Positions 25,889 to 35,991 of a stretch of DNA of 64,000 nt are shown here, piece after piece. Position 1 is the stretch's first letter, and each line of letters opens with the position of its first letter. The position numbers were made by a program, and so were the translations under genes. The stretch spans positions 124,001-188,000 of the forward strand of contig NZ_JAPFQA010000003.1 in NCBI RefSeq assembly GCF_027563465.1. Reading direction: 5' to 3'. Source of the stretch: Mesorhizobium qingshengii (GTDB lineage Bacteria; Pseudomonadota; Alphaproteobacteria; Rhizobiales; Rhizobiaceae). The notes beneath the pieces were generated by a model. It did no database searches. It saw only the letters and a list, made by a program, of their open reading frames with translations, and had not been told where the DNA came from.

Positions 25889-26424
25889 GAAGCGCTGACC
25901 CTGATGGAGCCGTCTGCCATCACCGTGCCGGACAGGATCTTGCCGCTGTCGATGTTGCGGACCTTGACGAGGTCGCCAGCGGCACCCGGCTGCAGCGTCA
26001 CCGCCGTCGCCGAAATGGTGAGTCCGCCAGCAATGAAGAAGACCTGCACGGCGGCACCCTGTTCGACCAGCCAGGCCTCGCGGATGGCTGTGGTGGGGAT
26101 ATAGCGCCCGGGCAGCAGCGTGCGCTTGGCGATCTTGCCGTTGAGTTCCTCGGCCCGGGTCGCCACCGCATCGGGCTTTTGCTTGCCCGCCATGAGGGTC
26201 ACCTGCTTCAGGGCGGCGAGTTCGATGGTCTCGCCGGGATAGATGACCCGGTTGGGGATCAGCACAACCTCGCCGGCAGGCTGGCTGCTGGCGATCTGAG
26301 TGGCCGATTGGTCAGCGGATTGGTTAGCCGATTCCTGGGCGAAAGCCGGCATGGCGCCGGCCACCAACGCAAGGACGAGCGCGGTGCGGCGGAATGCGGA
26401 GCAGGCGATCGGCATGGCCATCAT
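25885..26424 (-). CDS. flgA: P-ring assembly chaperone FlgA
   Basis: A 179-residue periplasmic protein with a signal peptide (about 1-29) followed by a Gln/Ser/Ala-rich stretch. The SAF-type domain is C-terminal (about 85-179, RTLLPGRYIPTTAIREAWLV ... GSIRVSAS). FlgA binds FlgI before P-ring polymerisation. Three in-frame ATGs (26424, 26421, 26415) are possible; the first gives a normal signal peptide. It starts four bases after flgG and couples to flgI. Confidence 0.92.
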   Translation of the reverse strand: MMAMPIACSAFRRTALVLALVAGAMPAFAQESANQSADQSATQIASSQPAGEVVLIPNRVIYPGETIELAALKQVTLMAGKQKPDAVATRAEELNGKIAKRTLLPGRYIPTTAIREAWLVEQGAAVQVFFIAGGLTISATAVTLQPGAAGDLVKVRNIDSGKILSGTVMADGSIRVSAS

Positions 26425-26427
26425 CCG

Positions 26428-27216
26428 TTACCTGATGTTCTTGGAGACGACGGAGGCCATGTCATCGGCGGCCTGGATGACCTTGGAATTCATCTCATAG
26501 GCCCGTTGCGCCGAGATCAACTCGGTGATCTCCTTGACCGGGTCGACGTTGGAAGCCTCGAGATAGCCCTGCTGGATCGTGGCGAAGCCAGGGTCGCCCG
26601 GCACGCCGACATTGGCCGGGCCGGACGCGGTGGTTTCCTTGAACAGGTTGTCGCCCAGCGGCGCAAGGCCTGCTTCGTTGGCGAAATTGGCGATCTGAAG
26701 CTGGCCGAGATTCTGCAGGTCGGTCTGGCCGTCGATGCGGGCGAAGACCTGCCCCGTCTTGTTGACGATGACCTCGACGGCGTCGACGGGAACGGTGATC
26801 GCCGGAATGACACTGGCGCCGTCGACCGTCACCAACTGGCCGGTGGCGTTGGTGTTGAGGGCGCCGGCGCGGGTGTAGAGCGTGCCGCCATCGGCGCCTT
26901 CGATCTGGAACCAGCCCCTGCCGGTGAGCGCCAGGTCGAAACTGTTGCCAGTGCTGGTCAGTTCGCCCTGGGTGTGCACGTTGCGCACGGCCGTCGTCTT
27001 GACGCCGAGGCCGATCGAGACGCCCTCCGGCACCAGCGAGGCGTTGGAGCGGTTGGGCACGCCCTGGGTGCGATCGACCTGGTAAAGCAGGTCGGAGAAT
27101 TCGGCGCGGGCGCGCTTGTAGCCGGTGGTGTTGATGTTGGCGATGTTGTTGGCGATGACTTCCAGGTTTGTCTGCTGGGCATTCATGCCGGTGGCGGCGA
27201 TGGCGAGTGCTTTCAT
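26428..27216 (-). CDS. flgG: distal rod protein FlgG
   Basis: A 262-residue rod subunit, the normal length for FlgG. The N-terminal motif [21 protein letters not shown] (about 15-35) and the C-terminal [22 protein letters not shown] (about 226-247) are diagnostic. FlgG forms the distal rod through the P and L rings. It lies 11 bases after fliE in the conserved flgB-flgC-fliE-flgG order. Confidence 0.96.
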   Translation of the reverse strand: MKALAIAATGMNAQQTNLEVIANNIANINTTGYKRARAEFSDLLYQVDRTQGVPNRSNASLVPEGVSIGLGVKTTAVRNVHTQGELTSTGNSFDLALTGRGWFQIEGADGGTLYTRAGALNTNATGQLVTVDGASVIPAITVPVDAVEVIVNKTGQVFARIDGQTDLQNLGQLQIANFANEAGLAPLGDNLFKETTASGPANVGVPGDPGFATIQQGYLEASNVDPVKEITELISAQRAYEMNSKVIQAADDMASVVSKNIR

Positions 27217-27227
27217 GGCGGAACTCC

Positions 27228-27551
27228 TCAGATGCCCATTCGACTGACTTCGAGATAGGCGGAGACCACCTTGTCGCGGATGGCGACGGCGGTCTGAAGC
27301 GCCTGCTGCGCGCTCATCACGGCGTCGACCACCTGGCGGGTATCGGCGTCGCCCTTGAGCGCCTGCACCGACACCTGCTCGGCATTCTGCAGGGTGTTGA
27401 CGGTCTTGGAGGCGGCCTGGCTCAACGCTTCGGCGAAGGAGGTGCCGAGGTTGCCGCCGGTCGCCGGCGCAACGCCACCCTGAAGCAGGTCCGTCGCCGT
27501 GTCGCTCAACCCAGGCTTCAGGTTAAGCGCGCCGATGCCACTCACGATCAT
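27228..27551 (-). CDS. fliE: MS-ring/rod junction protein FliE
   Basis: A 107-residue adaptor between the MS ring and rod. The conserved C-terminal half is [35 protein letters not shown] (about 60-90; key residues are the paired Val-Ala and SAQQAL). It overlaps flgC by four bases. In related bacteria FliE is among the first substrates exported by the flagellar secretion system. Confidence 0.93.
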   Translation of the reverse strand: MIVSGIGALNLKPGLSDTATDLLQGGVAPATGGNLGTSFAEALSQAASKTVNTLQNAEQVSVQALKGDADTRQVVDAVMSAQQALQTAVAIRDKVVSAYLEVSRMGI

Positions 27552-27964
27552 TGGTTCCTCATCAGGTCGATGGTCATTGAAATGAGATCGCGCGCCTGCT
27601 TGACGACCTGAAGGTTGGCCTCATAGGAGCGGTTGGCCTCGGTCATGTCGGCCATTTCGATGAGCACGTTGACGTTGGGCATCTTGACGTAGCCCTTGTC
27701 GTCGGCGGCCTCGTTGCCGGGCTGGAACTCGACCGGAAAGTCACTGGGGTCACGGTCGATCGAGTTCACCGCGACCGTTGAGCTGCCTGAAGTCCGGTCG
27801 AGCTCCGAGACGAAGCTGATGGTCTTGCGGCGATAGGGATCGGAACCCGGTGTCGTGCCGGTCGACTGGGCGTTGGCCAGGTTTTCCGACACCACGCGCA
27901 GGCGCTCCGACTGGGCGCCGAGGCCGGATGCCGCGACTTTGAGGGCTGCGGTCAATGCGTCCAT
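27548..27964 (-). CDS. flgC: proximal rod protein FlgC
   Basis: A 138-residue rod subunit. The N-terminal helix ([19 protein letters not shown], with [13 protein letters not shown]) and the C-terminal [19 protein letters not shown] are typical. The ATG at 27964 was chosen because it gives the family length and lies two bases from the flgB stop; a longer frame upstream is out-of-frame flgB sequence. Confidence 0.95.
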   Translation of the reverse strand: MDALTAALKVAASGLGAQSERLRVVSENLANAQSTGTTPGSDPYRRKTISFVSELDRTSGSSTVAVNSIDRDPSDFPVEFQPGNEAADDKGYVKMPNVNVLIEMADMTEANRSYEANLQVVKQARDLISMTIDLMRNQ

Positions 27965-27966
27965 GG

Positions 27967-28347
27967 TCAGCTCTTCACCGCCATCATCATCATCGAATGA
28001 AACGCCTTGACGATCGCCGTGTTGAGCTCGAAGGAGCGACGCACCTCGCCGGCCTTCATCAACTGGTCTTCCAGCACGACCGAGTTCTTGGACGGCATGA
28101 CGACGCCGTCGTCTTCCTGCGGCTTGATGGTGAAGCCGGCATTGGTCGCGGCGTTGCCAAGATGGCCGGCCTGGGTGGCCTGCAGCGATACGGCGGTGCG
28201 GTCGAGCACCTTTTCGAACGGCTCGACGTCGTTCGCCGTGTAGCCCGGCGTGTTGGCGTTGGCGATGTTGCCGGCGATCGCTGACTGGCGCACGGCCAGC
28301 CATTGCGCTTGCTTGGCGGCGAGGTCGAAAAGGGAAACGGGCTCCAT
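27967..28347 (-). CDS. flgB: proximal rod protein FlgB
   Basis: A 126-residue rod subunit. The N-terminal motif [24 protein letters not shown] (about 17-40) carries the ANxxTxG signature, and the C-terminal helix is [17 protein letters not shown]. FlgB begins the flgB-flgC-fliE-flgG-flgA-flgI-motE-flgH-fliL-fliP run of tightly spaced genes. The 84-base gap upstream is the largest nearby and could hold a promoter, though none is obvious. Confidence 0.95.
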   Translation of the reverse strand: MEPVSLFDLAAKQAQWLAVRQSAIAGNIANANTPGYTANDVEPFEKVLDRTAVSLQATQAGHLGNAATNAGFTIKPQEDDGVVMPSKNSVVLEDQLMKAGEVRRSFELNTAIVKAFHSMMMMAVKS

Positions 28348-28431
28348 GGGAATCTCCGGGCAGGTTCCCGCAGACTAGGCCGTCAGTCTTGCGCGGACCT
28401 TGCGGATGGCAGGGCCTGGAACGCGAGGTGT

Positions 28432-29271
28432 CTACCTGGAAAGCTCGATCACCTGGTCCGTGCTGGTGACCATGACCCATTTGCCGTTGCGCTGCTCGAT
28501 GGAAGTCACCTGGCTGGCATCAGGCAATATCGATCCGCGCTGGACGATCCAGAGGCCGGCATCGTCCTCGATCATGGCGCGGCCATTGGCGACATGAACC
28601 ATGCGGAATTTCGTGGCGTCGGCCGGAAAGGGCTGCTCGGCGGGCGCGGGATTGGGGTCGTCCTGCACCGTTCCGGTGGCGAGCAGATCCAGATTGGGGG
28701 CCGGAACGTCCTTTGCCGTCAGCGGCGCGCTGCGTTCGGCGACCACGCCGCCGCCCGCCCGTCCCGAATTGGTGCCGGTGCCGCCGAACTTGATCGCCTG
28801 GACGCCAAACTGTTCCTGGTTGAAGAAGATATACCAGGGAAACAGGGCGCAGATCAGCCCGAGCGTGACGCCGAGCGCGGCGACGACGAAGTCGCTGCGC
28901 CGGCTGGACTCTTTCTTCAGCCTGGGAAACCGCGCCTTTGGTGGCTGCGGCCATTCGGTGAGCGGGAACAGGCCGTCGATCAGCGAGTCGCGGCTGGCCT
29001 GCGTCATCTCGGCAGCCTCTGCCTGGGGAACCACGGGCAGCGCGAGCTCGGCTGCCCTGGCCAGGACAGGCTCGGCCTTGGCGGCCCTCGGCAGGGCAGG
29101 CTTGACAGCCCTGGCCAGAACGGCCTCGGCTTTGGCGGCTATGGCGCGGGCAGCCTTTGCCTTGGCAACACGCGTTTCGTCAGCCCTGGCTTCCTCCGCG
29201 GCCCTGGCCTCGTCGATCATTTCGCGCAGGATGCGCTCGGTGTACTGGCGTTCAGTCTCCGGCATCGGCAT
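28432..29271 (-). CDS. Ala-rich single-pass membrane protein of the flagellar cluster
   Basis: A 279-residue protein of unknown role. Residues 1-115 are cytoplasmic, Ala/Glu/Arg-rich and predicted helical, with an internal duplication ([11 protein letters not shown] and [11 protein letters not shown]). One membrane helix follows (about 131-150, [23 protein letters not shown]). The C-terminal part is extracytoplasmic and ends in a compact domain ([21 protein letters not shown] ... VIELSR). It overlaps the end of fliI by 20 bases and precedes flgB, so it is almost certainly in the flagellar transcript. I recall a gene of unknown function at this place in other rhizobia. A role in rod or stator assembly is speculation. 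Confidence 0.75.
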   Translation of the reverse strand: MPMPETERQYTERILREMIDEARAAEEARADETRVAKAKAARAIAAKAEAVLARAVKPALPRAAKAEPVLARAAELALPVVPQAEAAEMTQASRDSLIDGLFPLTEWPQPPKARFPRLKKESSRRSDFVVAALGVTLGLICALFPWYIFFNQEQFGVQAIKFGGTGTNSGRAGGGVVAERSAPLTAKDVPAPNLDLLATGTVQDDPNPAPAEQPFPADATKFRMVHVANGRAMIEDDAGLWIVQRGSILPDASQVTSIEQRNGKWVMVTSTDQVIELSR

Positions 29272-30670
29272 TCATCTTGCTCTTGAGGTGACGGGCGAGA
29301 TCGGAGAACGGATCGGCGGATGGGCGGTCCTTGGGTGATTGCGTGAGCGCCTCGTAGATCAGCGGCACCTGACGCACCGCGATATCGAGTTCGGCGTCGA
29401 CGCCGCCCTGATAGGCGCCCAGCAAGCGGATGTCGCGCGTGTCCTCGAACCGGGAGATCATCGACTTCAGCCGTGTCACCAGCGCGCGCTGTTCGGCGCT
29501 CCAGGCCTTGCCGGCCAGTCGCGATATGGACGACAGCGGATTGACCGGCGGATAGCGGCCCTGTTCGGCGATCGCGCGGTCGAGCACGACATGGCCGTCG
29601 AGGATGCCGCGAACGGAGTCGGCGACCGGGTCGTTGTGGTCGTCGCCGTCGACCAGCACGGAAATGATGGCGGTGATCGATCCCTGGCCTTTTACCCCGG
29701 GGCCTTCCGCGCCGGGCCCGGCGCGCTCGAGCAGCTTGGGCAGTTCGGTGAAGACCGAGGCGGGATAGCCGCGCGCGACCGGCGGCTCACCGGTTCCCGT
29801 CGCCACTTCGCGCAAGGCGTGGGCGAAGCGGGTGATCGAGTCCAGCACCAGGAGCACACGTTGTCCCTGGTCGCGAAAATGCTCGGCGACGCGCATGGCG
29901 GTGTCGGGCGCGCGCCGGCGCATCATGGCGCTCTCGTCGCTGGTGGCGACGACGGCGACGGTCTTGGCCATGCTGTCGCCGATCGTGTCCTCCAGGAATT
30001 CACGGACTTCGCGGCCGCGTTCGCCGATCAGCGCGACGACGACGGTGTCGAATGCGTCAGCGCCGGCGAGCATGGCGAGCAGCGTCGACTTGCCGACGCC
30101 GGAGCCGGCAAAGACGCCGAGGCGCTGGCCGAAACAAAGAGGGGTGAAGATGTCGATGACCTTGACGCCGGTCATGAAGGCGGTGCCGACGCGCTGCCGC
30201 GCCATGGCGCCGGGCGTCGTCAGGGCGGCGCTTGACGCGTCGTCTCCCCTGATCAGCGGCGGGCCGCCGTCGATCGCCCTGGTGAGCGCGTCGATGGTAC
30301 GGCCGCGCCACGAGGCATGCGGCGCCACAGCGAGCGGACCGCGGCGGAACACGGCATCACCGATACCGGCATCGGCGCTGCGTTCGAAAGGCGCGACAAC
30401 GATTTCGTCACGGCTGATCTTGACGATCTCGCCGCGGCGCGTGCCGGACAGGCCGCGCTGCTCGACGATGTCGCCCAGCCTGGCGAAATCGGAAAGGCCA
30501 CGAACCTTGTAGTGCGTGGGCGTGACTTCGGCGACGCGGCCGCCGCGCTTGAGCAGCGCCTCGGTGCCGACGAAACGCCGCCACACCCGTTCCAGTGCGG
30601 CAAGCCGGTCTTCCGGCGCCGGCTGGAGCTGTCGTTCGGGTGCGCGTATGGATGGCAGGTCGATCGACAT
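29252..30670 (-). CDS. fliI: flagellar export ATPase FliI
   Basis: A 472-residue ATPase related to the F1 beta subunit. Walker A (GSGVGKST, residues 189-196), Walker B (VLLVLDSITRFAHALRE) and the arginine-finger region are present, preceded by an F1-like N-terminal barrel. FliI energises export of flagellar subunits at the base of the secretion system. A FliH-like partner is encoded at 17113-17739. Start at 30670, three bases after flgF. Confidence 0.96.
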   Translation of the reverse strand: MSIDLPSIRAPERQLQPAPEDRLAALERVWRRFVGTEALLKRGGRVAEVTPTHYKVRGLSDFARLGDIVEQRGLSGTRRGEIVKISRDEIVVAPFERSADAGIGDAVFRRGPLAVAPHASWRGRTIDALTRAIDGGPPLIRGDDASSAALTTPGAMARQRVGTAFMTGVKVIDIFTPLCFGQRLGVFAGSGVGKSTLLAMLAGADAFDTVVVALIGERGREVREFLEDTIGDSMAKTVAVVATSDESAMMRRRAPDTAMRVAEHFRDQGQRVLLVLDSITRFAHALREVATGTGEPPVARGYPASVFTELPKLLERAGPGAEGPGVKGQGSITAIISVLVDGDDHNDPVADSVRGILDGHVVLDRAIAEQGRYPPVNPLSSISRLAGKAWSAEQRALVTRLKSMISRFEDTRDIRLLGAYQGGVDAELDIAVRQVPLIYEALTQSPKDRPSADPFSDLARHLKSKMNADAGD

Positions 30671-30673
30671 GGG

Positions 30674-31396
30674 TTACTTCGAGCCGAGCGTCTTGATCGC
30701 CTCGTCGGTGGAAGAGTCCGTCTGCCGCATCAGGGCGGCGGTGTTCTCGAAGGCGCGCTGAACCATGATCAGCCGGGTGATCTCCAGCACCGGATTGACG
30801 TTGGACTCCTCGAGAAAACCCTGGGCGATCCCGACATCGGAACGATCGGTGACCGGCTCCGGCGTGCGCGCCGGAACGATGCCGGAATTGCCGTAGCGGA
30901 CGAAATTCTCGCCTGGATCGAAATCGTAGAGGCCGATGGAGCCGACAAGCTGGTCGTTCTGGCGCAGCGAACCGTCGGCTCCGGCCTTGGGCGGACCGTT
31001 GCGTGGGTCGAGCTGGATGGGCGCGCCGCCGGCATCGAGCACCGGGTGGCCCTCGATCGACATCAGCTCGCCATTCTCGTTCATCGAAAAGCGTCCGTCG
31101 CGGGTCATGACGGTGCCGACCGGTGTGTCTATGGCGAACCAGGCGTCGCCCTGGACGGCGAAATCGAACGGATTTCCAGTCTCGGTCAAGGCACCGTGGG
31201 CGCCGGAAAGATAGGTCTTGCCCGAGGACGCGAAGGACACCGATCTCGGCCCGCTGCCGGAGACGACGTCCTCGAATTTCACACCGGTGGCGCGAAAGCC
31301 GATCGTCGAGGCGTTGGCGACGTTGTCGGCGATCGTGTCGAGGCGGCGCTCGAGCGCGATCTGCGAGGAAAGGGCGACGTACAGGCTGTCCCGCAT
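30674..31396 (-). CDS. flgF: proximal rod protein FlgF
   Basis: A 240-residue rod subunit with ERRLDTIADNVANASTIGFR near residues 16-35 and NPVLEITRLIMVQRAFENTAAL near the C-terminus. FlgF is part of the proximal rod inside the periplasm. It sits between fliI and the DUF1217 gene, away from flgB-flgC-flgG, which is the usual rhizobial arrangement. Confidence 0.94.
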   Translation of the reverse strand: MRDSLYVALSSQIALERRLDTIADNVANASTIGFRATGVKFEDVVSGSGPRSVSFASSGKTYLSGAHGALTETGNPFDFAVQGDAWFAIDTPVGTVMTRDGRFSMNENGELMSIEGHPVLDAGGAPIQLDPRNGPPKAGADGSLRQNDQLVGSIGLYDFDPGENFVRYGNSGIVPARTPEPVTDRSDVGIAQGFLEESNVNPVLEITRLIMVQRAFENTAALMRQTDSSTDEAIKTLGSK

Positions 31397-31403
31397 GATG
31401 GTT

Positions 31404-32525
31404 TCAGAACCTCAGTTTCTGCATTGCCATCATAAGGTCGGTGGAGATGCCCACCGTGAGCGGCTGGGCAAACAGCACGCTGACCGAGGTGACGGCCGGT
31501 GAGGTCGGGTTGTTGATCTCCCACATGCTGGTGAAGCGGGTCAGGAACTTGCCGAGTTTCTCAGGGTCGGAGAAATCCGAGATGTCGAGCTTCTGCTCGA
31601 ACAGCTGCACCTGCTTGTCGATGTTGGCGGTAGCGAAGGAATCGGGGAGCCCGAGCGCGGTGCGCACGACGCTTGCAAGGGCGGTGTCGGCAAGCACGTC
31701 GTACCAGCTGGTGATGGTTGGCGCCTTGCGATCGAAATAGAGCGCCAGCCGCACGCCCTGGTTGGTGTTGCCGGCATCCTCTTCGAGGGTCTGGCGCATA
31801 TACTTGTCGACGGTCGGCTGCTGCGCGGGATTGTAAGTGGTGGCGTTCTCGCCATAGGCCTGGAAATTGAAGGCGGAGGCCAATGCCGCGTAAGCCGGGT
31901 TCGTCTGCTTGTTGGCGACGCTTTCGGGATCGCTCACGCCACCTTGCAGGACCTGCTTGATGAGGTCCTTGTCCTCCGTCGCCGAATCGAGGCCGAACGC
32001 GGCCAGCGCATAGGTGTAAAGCCGGCTGTTGCCCATCAGATCATCGATGGACTTCACCTTGGTGATGTTGGCGAGATAGTATGTCGTCTCGCCCTTCACA
32101 TAGTCCGAATTCGGATCGACGCCGGCGATTTCCGCCTGCGCGGCGTAGTTCTTGGTCACCAGCTGCTGCGCCTTGTTGTAGATGGTCGCATCGGCGCCAT
32201 TGGCGGCGAAGTTGAAGGCCCTGACAAACTCGGCATAGCGCTTGTCGGTGAGCTTGTTGGCGAAACTGTTGGAATCGGAAACGCCTTCCTTGAGCGCCTT
32301 GACCATGAAGGCCTTGGCGTAGTCCATGTTCTCCAGCCCATAGGCCTTCATCGCATATTTGAACAACCGGTCATTGTTGACGAAATCGTCGATCGATTTC
32401 ACCTTGGTGATGTTGTCCAGATAATATTTGGTATCGCGGTCGACCACGGGCTGCTGCTCGATCCTGTCGATCGACTTGCTGATGTCCTTGGTGATGAGCT
32501 GGTAGCTGGTAAAGGTATTGAGCAA
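31404..32525 (-). CDS. DUF1217 flagellar-cluster protein, three internal repeats, TTG start
   Basis: A 373-residue protein with three DUF1217-type repeats, seen as [40 protein letters not shown] and [20 protein letters not shown]. Repeats one and two also share SVANK/SFANKL and FNF motifs. It has no membrane segment or signal peptide. The start is placed at TTG 32525, because GGAGG lies seven bases upstream and the protein then begins [10 protein letters not shown], like relatives. An ATG at 32612 would add 29 unrelated residues. The family occurs in alphaproteobacterial flagellar clusters but its role is unknown; a structural or chaperone role is possible. Confidence 0.8.
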   Translation of the reverse strand: MLNTFTSYQLITKDISKSIDRIEQQPVVDRDTKYYLDNITKVKSIDDFVNNDRLFKYAMKAYGLENMDYAKAFMVKALKEGVSDSNSFANKLTDKRYAEFVRAFNFAANGADATIYNKAQQLVTKNYAAQAEIAGVDPNSDYVKGETTYYLANITKVKSIDDLMGNSRLYTYALAAFGLDSATEDKDLIKQVLQGGVSDPESVANKQTNPAYAALASAFNFQAYGENATTYNPAQQPTVDKYMRQTLEEDAGNTNQGVRLALYFDRKAPTITSWYDVLADTALASVVRTALGLPDSFATANIDKQVQLFEQKLDISDFSDPEKLGKFLTRFTSMWEINNPTSPAVTSVSVLFAQPLTVGISTDLMMAMQKLRF

Positions 32526-32532
32526 GAACGCG

Positions 32533-32537
32533 CCTCC
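32533..32537 (-). promoter_or_regulatory. Shine-Dalgarno for DUF1217 gene
   Basis: GGAGG on the minus strand, with seven bases to TTG at 32525-32523. It supports the TTG start over the ATG at 32612 and leaves 147 bases between this gene and motA for divergent promoters. Confidence 0.7.
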
Positions 32538-32672
32538 GGCCGAAGCTATGCCAGCACAATAACCCCACTTCCTTGCGCGAAACTGAATCGTCTCCGGCAC
32601 GCTCCGATTCAAGCCTCACACAAGGCACGGGGGCTATCCGTTGCTCCTGATGTGAAATGCGAAGGACCTGCC

Positions 32673-33548
32673 GTGGGCATTCTGATTGGACTGGTGGTTA
32701 CGCTCGGCTGTGTCCTTGGCGGCTTCATGGCCATGGGTGGCCATCTGCACGTGCTGGTCCAGCCGTGGGAAGCCGTGGTCATCTGCGGCGCGGCGTTGGG
32801 CACCTTCCTGGTCGCCAATCCGATGAAGACGGTCAAGGATACCGGCAAGGGCATCATAGAGGCGTTCAAGCAAGCGGTGCCGAAGGAACAGGACTATCTG
32901 GAGACGCTCGGCGTGCTGCACAGCCTGATGCGCGAGCTGCGCTCGAAGTCGCGCAGCGAGGTCGAGGCGCATATCGACAATCCCGAGGAGTCGGCGATCT
33001 TCCAGGCCTTTCCGACCGTGCTCAAGAACCACGACCTGATGGCCTTCATCTGCGACTACTGCCGCATCATCATCATCGGCAATGCCCGCTCGCATGAGAT
33101 AGAGGCGTTGATGGACGAGGAAATCCAGACCATCAAGTCCGACAAGATGAAGGCCTATCACGCCCTCGTGGCGGTCGGCGACGGCTTGCCGGCGCTCGGC
33201 ATCGTCGCCGCCGTGCTTGGCGTGGTCAAGGCGATGGGGGCGCTCGACCAGTCGCCGGAAATCCTCGGTGGCCTGATCGGCGCGGCCCTGGTCGGCACCT
33301 TCCTCGGCATCTTCCTTTCCTACGCGGTGGTCGGGCCTGTCGCCACCAAGATCAAGACGGTGCGCGAGAAGAAGAACCGCCTCTACATCATCGTCAAGCA
33401 GACTCTGCTGGCCTACATGAACGGCGCGCTGCCGCAGGTGGCGATCGAGTTCGGCCGCAAGACCATATCGTCCTATGAGCGGCCGACGATCGACGCCGTC
33501 GAGCAAAGCACGATGAACACCGGCTCCGCCGAGAAGAAGGCCGCCTGA
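32673..33548 (+). CDS. motA: flagellar stator protein MotA
   Basis: A 291-residue stator subunit with four membrane helices (about 1-20, 30-50, 170-190, 200-225) and a large cytoplasmic loop. Conserved segments include [22 protein letters not shown] residues at the start and [22 protein letters not shown] before the third helix. The start is GTG at 32673 with AAGGA six bases upstream, matching the family's start. It heads a plus-strand operon motA-fliM-fliN-fliG-flhB, divergent from the DUF1217 gene. Its partner motB is in the minus-strand block. Confidence 0.94.
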   Translation: MGILIGLVVTLGCVLGGFMAMGGHLHVLVQPWEAVVICGAALGTFLVANPMKTVKDTGKGIIEAFKQAVPKEQDYLETLGVLHSLMRELRSKSRSEVEAHIDNPEESAIFQAFPTVLKNHDLMAFICDYCRIIIIGNARSHEIEALMDEEIQTIKSDKMKAYHALVAVGDGLPALGIVAAVLGVVKAMGALDQSPEILGGLIGAALVGTFLGIFLSYAVVGPVATKIKTVREKKNRLYIIVKQTLLAYMNGALPQVAIEFGRKTISSYERPTIDAVEQSTMNTGSAEKKAA

Positions 33549-33580
33549 ACGATGCGCGACAGATTGATCCAAGCCCTGTC

Positions 33581-34528
33581 ATGACCAGTCCCGGAAGCCC
33601 AGCGGAAGCCCGTTCGCTGATCATCGAGCGTCTCATCGGCGACAGTGGCGAGACCGCCCAGGTCATCGGTACCGGCCGGGGCATGGCCGAGCGCGCCGCG
33701 CCGCTGCTGCAGAAGAGCCTGACCAGTGAGCTTGGTGTCCCGGTCACCGTCGATCTCAGGGCCGTCGAGGTCAGCCGCGTCTCGGAGGCGCGCTCGCGTG
33801 CCGGCGACACGTTTGCCATGACAATCGTCGCATCATCCACCTCCTCCGATGCCATGACCCTGGTGATCGATGCTCCGGCGATCGCGATCATGGTCTGCAC
33901 GCTGTTCGGCGGCGACCCGGACCTGCCGGTGTCGCCGATCGAGCGCGATCTGTCGCAGATCGAGGTCGATGTCTCGACCATGGTGTTCCAGCAGGTCGCG
34001 CAGGCGCTCAACGGATCGGGACGGCGCTCGCTTGACCTGCGCCTGCCCGTGCCGCGGGCGATGTCGGGCACCGAGGCGAAACGGCGCGTGTTGCGCGACG
34101 GCGCGGCGGTGCGCATCGTCCTTGGCATTTCGACCCCGGCCGAAAGCGGCACCATCACGGTGACGATGCCGCAGCGCATCGTGCTGGCCAGCCGCGACGG
34201 CGCTGCCGCGGCCAGCGAGGGCGATCTTAGCGCCAGCTGGCGCGCGCGCTTTTCGGAAGAGGTGATGCGCTCCACGGTCGCGCTCGAGGCGACCATGCCG
34301 CTGGCCCGGCTGACGCTCGGCGACCTCGCCGATTTCGAAATTGGCCAGGTTATCGAATTCGAGGAAACGGCGCAGTCGCGGGCGCGCCTCAGCGCCCGCG
34401 GCCAGACGTTGTTCGTATGCGAGTTCGGCAAACTGGGACAGAACTACACCGTTCGAATCCGGCATCCCTATGATGCCGGGCAGGACTTCATCGATGGGCT
34501 GATGCCGGCTGACGCCGGGCGTGCCTGA
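33581..34528 (+). CDS. fliM: flagellar motor switch protein FliM (rhizobial type)
   Basis: A 315-residue switch protein. The middle CheC-like domain is about 40-220, and the C-terminal SpoA domain about 235-305 ([25 protein letters not shown] ... LGQNYTVRI). The N-terminus ([20 protein letters not shown]) does not show the usual short CheY-binding EIDALL helix. The gene lies between motA and fliN with short gaps, which supports the call despite divergence from enterobacterial FliM. Confidence 0.88.
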   Translation: MTSPGSPAEARSLIIERLIGDSGETAQVIGTGRGMAERAAPLLQKSLTSELGVPVTVDLRAVEVSRVSEARSRAGDTFAMTIVASSTSSDAMTLVIDAPAIAIMVCTLFGGDPDLPVSPIERDLSQIEVDVSTMVFQQVAQALNGSGRRSLDLRLPVPRAMSGTEAKRRVLRDGAAVRIVLGISTPAESGTITVTMPQRIVLASRDGAAAASEGDLSASWRARFSEEVMRSTVALEATMPLARLTLGDLADFEIGQVIEFEETAQSRARLSARGQTLFVCEFGKLGQNYTVRIRHPYDAGQDFIDGLMPADAGRA

Positions 34529-34545
34529 GCATTTGGAGACGACGC

Positions 34546-34932
34546 ATGGCCATGACCAAGGTGGAAGCCGACCTCGACCAGCCGGACGAACAGCTAGACC
34601 GTGCCATCGAAGAGTTGCGCGGTGTCCTGCATGAAGAGGAGAGGCGCCCCGATGCGGCGTTCAGGGCCGCCTCCGGCGCCAATTCGAACGTCATCATGAA
34701 CATCCCCGTCGATGTCCAGATCATCCTCGGCAGCACCGAGATGCCGGTGTCCGATTTGATGGCACTGCAGAAGGGGTCGACGGTGGCGCTCAATCGCCGT
34801 ATCGGCGAACCTGTCGACGTCGTGGTCAACGGCCGCAAGATCGCGCGCGGCGAGATCACGGTGCTCGAAAGCGATCCGTCGCGCTTCGGCATCAGGCTGA
34901 CCGAAATCATCGCCGGCTCGAAGGGCGCCTAG
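34546..34932 (+). CDS. fliN: flagellar motor switch protein FliN
   Basis: A 128-residue C-ring protein. The SpoA domain (about 52-123) reads [20 protein letters not shown], then [19 protein letters not shown] and FGIRLTEII, which is diagnostic of FliN. The N-terminal 50 residues are acidic and variable. FliN forms the lower C-ring with FliM and helps dock FliH-FliI. It lies 17 bases after fliM. Confidence 0.95.
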   Translation: MAMTKVEADLDQPDEQLDRAIEELRGVLHEEERRPDAAFRAASGANSNVIMNIPVDVQIILGSTEMPVSDLMALQKGSTVALNRRIGEPVDVVVNGRKIARGEITVLESDPSRFGIRLTEIIAGSKGA

Positions 34933-34971
34933 CATGGGTTGCGGGGCTTGCCGGTTGCGGAGGCGAGAGGC

Positions 34972-35982
34972 ATGACGACGGCAGCGACCCTGACGCGCGC
35001 GCAGAAGGCGGCCGCCATACTGGTGGCGATGGGCAAACCGTCGGCCAGCCGCCTGTTGAAATTCTTCAAGCAGGAAGAATTGAAGGCGCTGATCGAGGGC
35101 GCCCGCCTGCTGCGGACGATCCCGCAAAGCGATCTCGAGCGCATCGTCGCCGAATTCGAGGCCGAGTTCACCGAGGGGGCGGGATTGCTCGATTCGGCCG
35201 ACAGGATGGACACCATCCTCAATGAATCGCTCTCGCCCGAAGAGATGAGCGCCATCATGGGCGACAAGAGGTTCGAGGTCTCGCCGGAAAGCCCGCTGCC
35301 GATCTGGCCCGAACTCGAGAAGCTCGAGCCGTCACGGCTCGGCGCCTTCCTGGCTGGCGAACATCCGCAGACCGCCGCCATGGTGCTGTCGAAGCTGGCG
35401 CCGCAGGCGGCGGCGAGCGTGCTGTTGACAATGACGAAGCCGATGCGCGGCGAAATCATCAAGCGCATGGTGACGATGGCGAATGTTCCGGAAGCCGCGA
35501 GCAGGATCGTCGAGGACCGGTTGCGCTCCAGCGTGCTGACGGAAACCTCGACCAAGGACACATCGGCCGGACAGGCCCGCGTCGCCAGCGTGCTCAACGA
35601 ACTGGACAAGCCGCTGCTCGAGGAGGTCATGCAGGATCTCGAGGCCGCCGGCACGCCCGATCTCGACGGCGTCAGGGCCCGCCTGTTCGCCTTCGACGAC
35701 CTGCCGCTGCTGACACAGAAGGCGCGGGTGCTATTGTTCGACGGGCTGTCGACCGAACTGGTCACGCTGGCCTTGCGCGGCGCTTCGGCCGCATTGGCCG
35801 AGGCGGCGCTGTCGGCGATCGGCGCGCGGTCGCGGCGCATGATCGAGTCCGAACTCGGACAGGGCTCGGAGGGGATTCCCCTTGCCGACATCATGGCGGC
35901 CCGCAAGACGATCGTGACGACGACGATCCGGCTGTCGCGCGAAGGCGCGTTCGAGCTGCCATCGACTCAGAACGCCGCCTAA
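34972..35982 (+). CDS. fliG: flagellar motor switch protein FliG
   Basis: A 336-residue rotor protein that binds FliF and meets the stator. The N-terminal domain begins TRAQKAAAILVAMGKPSASRLLKFF. The middle domain has the EHPQ motif in GEHPQTAAMVLSKLAPQAAASVL, and the C-terminal torque domain spans about 230-336. The ATG at 34972 (preceded by GGAGG and GAGAGG) is preferred over an upstream TTG at 34939 that lacks family homology. It follows fliN by 39 bases. Confidence 0.95.
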   Translation: MTTAATLTRAQKAAAILVAMGKPSASRLLKFFKQEELKALIEGARLLRTIPQSDLERIVAEFEAEFTEGAGLLDSADRMDTILNESLSPEEMSAIMGDKRFEVSPESPLPIWPELEKLEPSRLGAFLAGEHPQTAAMVLSKLAPQAAASVLLTMTKPMRGEIIKRMVTMANVPEAASRIVEDRLRSSVLTETSTKDTSAGQARVASVLNELDKPLLEEVMQDLEAAGTPDLDGVRARLFAFDDLPLLTQKARVLLFDGLSTELVTLALRGASAALAEAALSAIGARSRRMIESELGQGSEGIPLADIMAARKTIVTTTIRLSREGAFELPSTQNAA

Positions 35983-35991
35983 GACCGCCGC

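Noticed and set aside
24476..26104. 542-codon plus-strand frame opposite flgI and flgA
   Set aside because: FlgI and FlgA are unmistakable on the minus strand; the opposite frame has no family motif.
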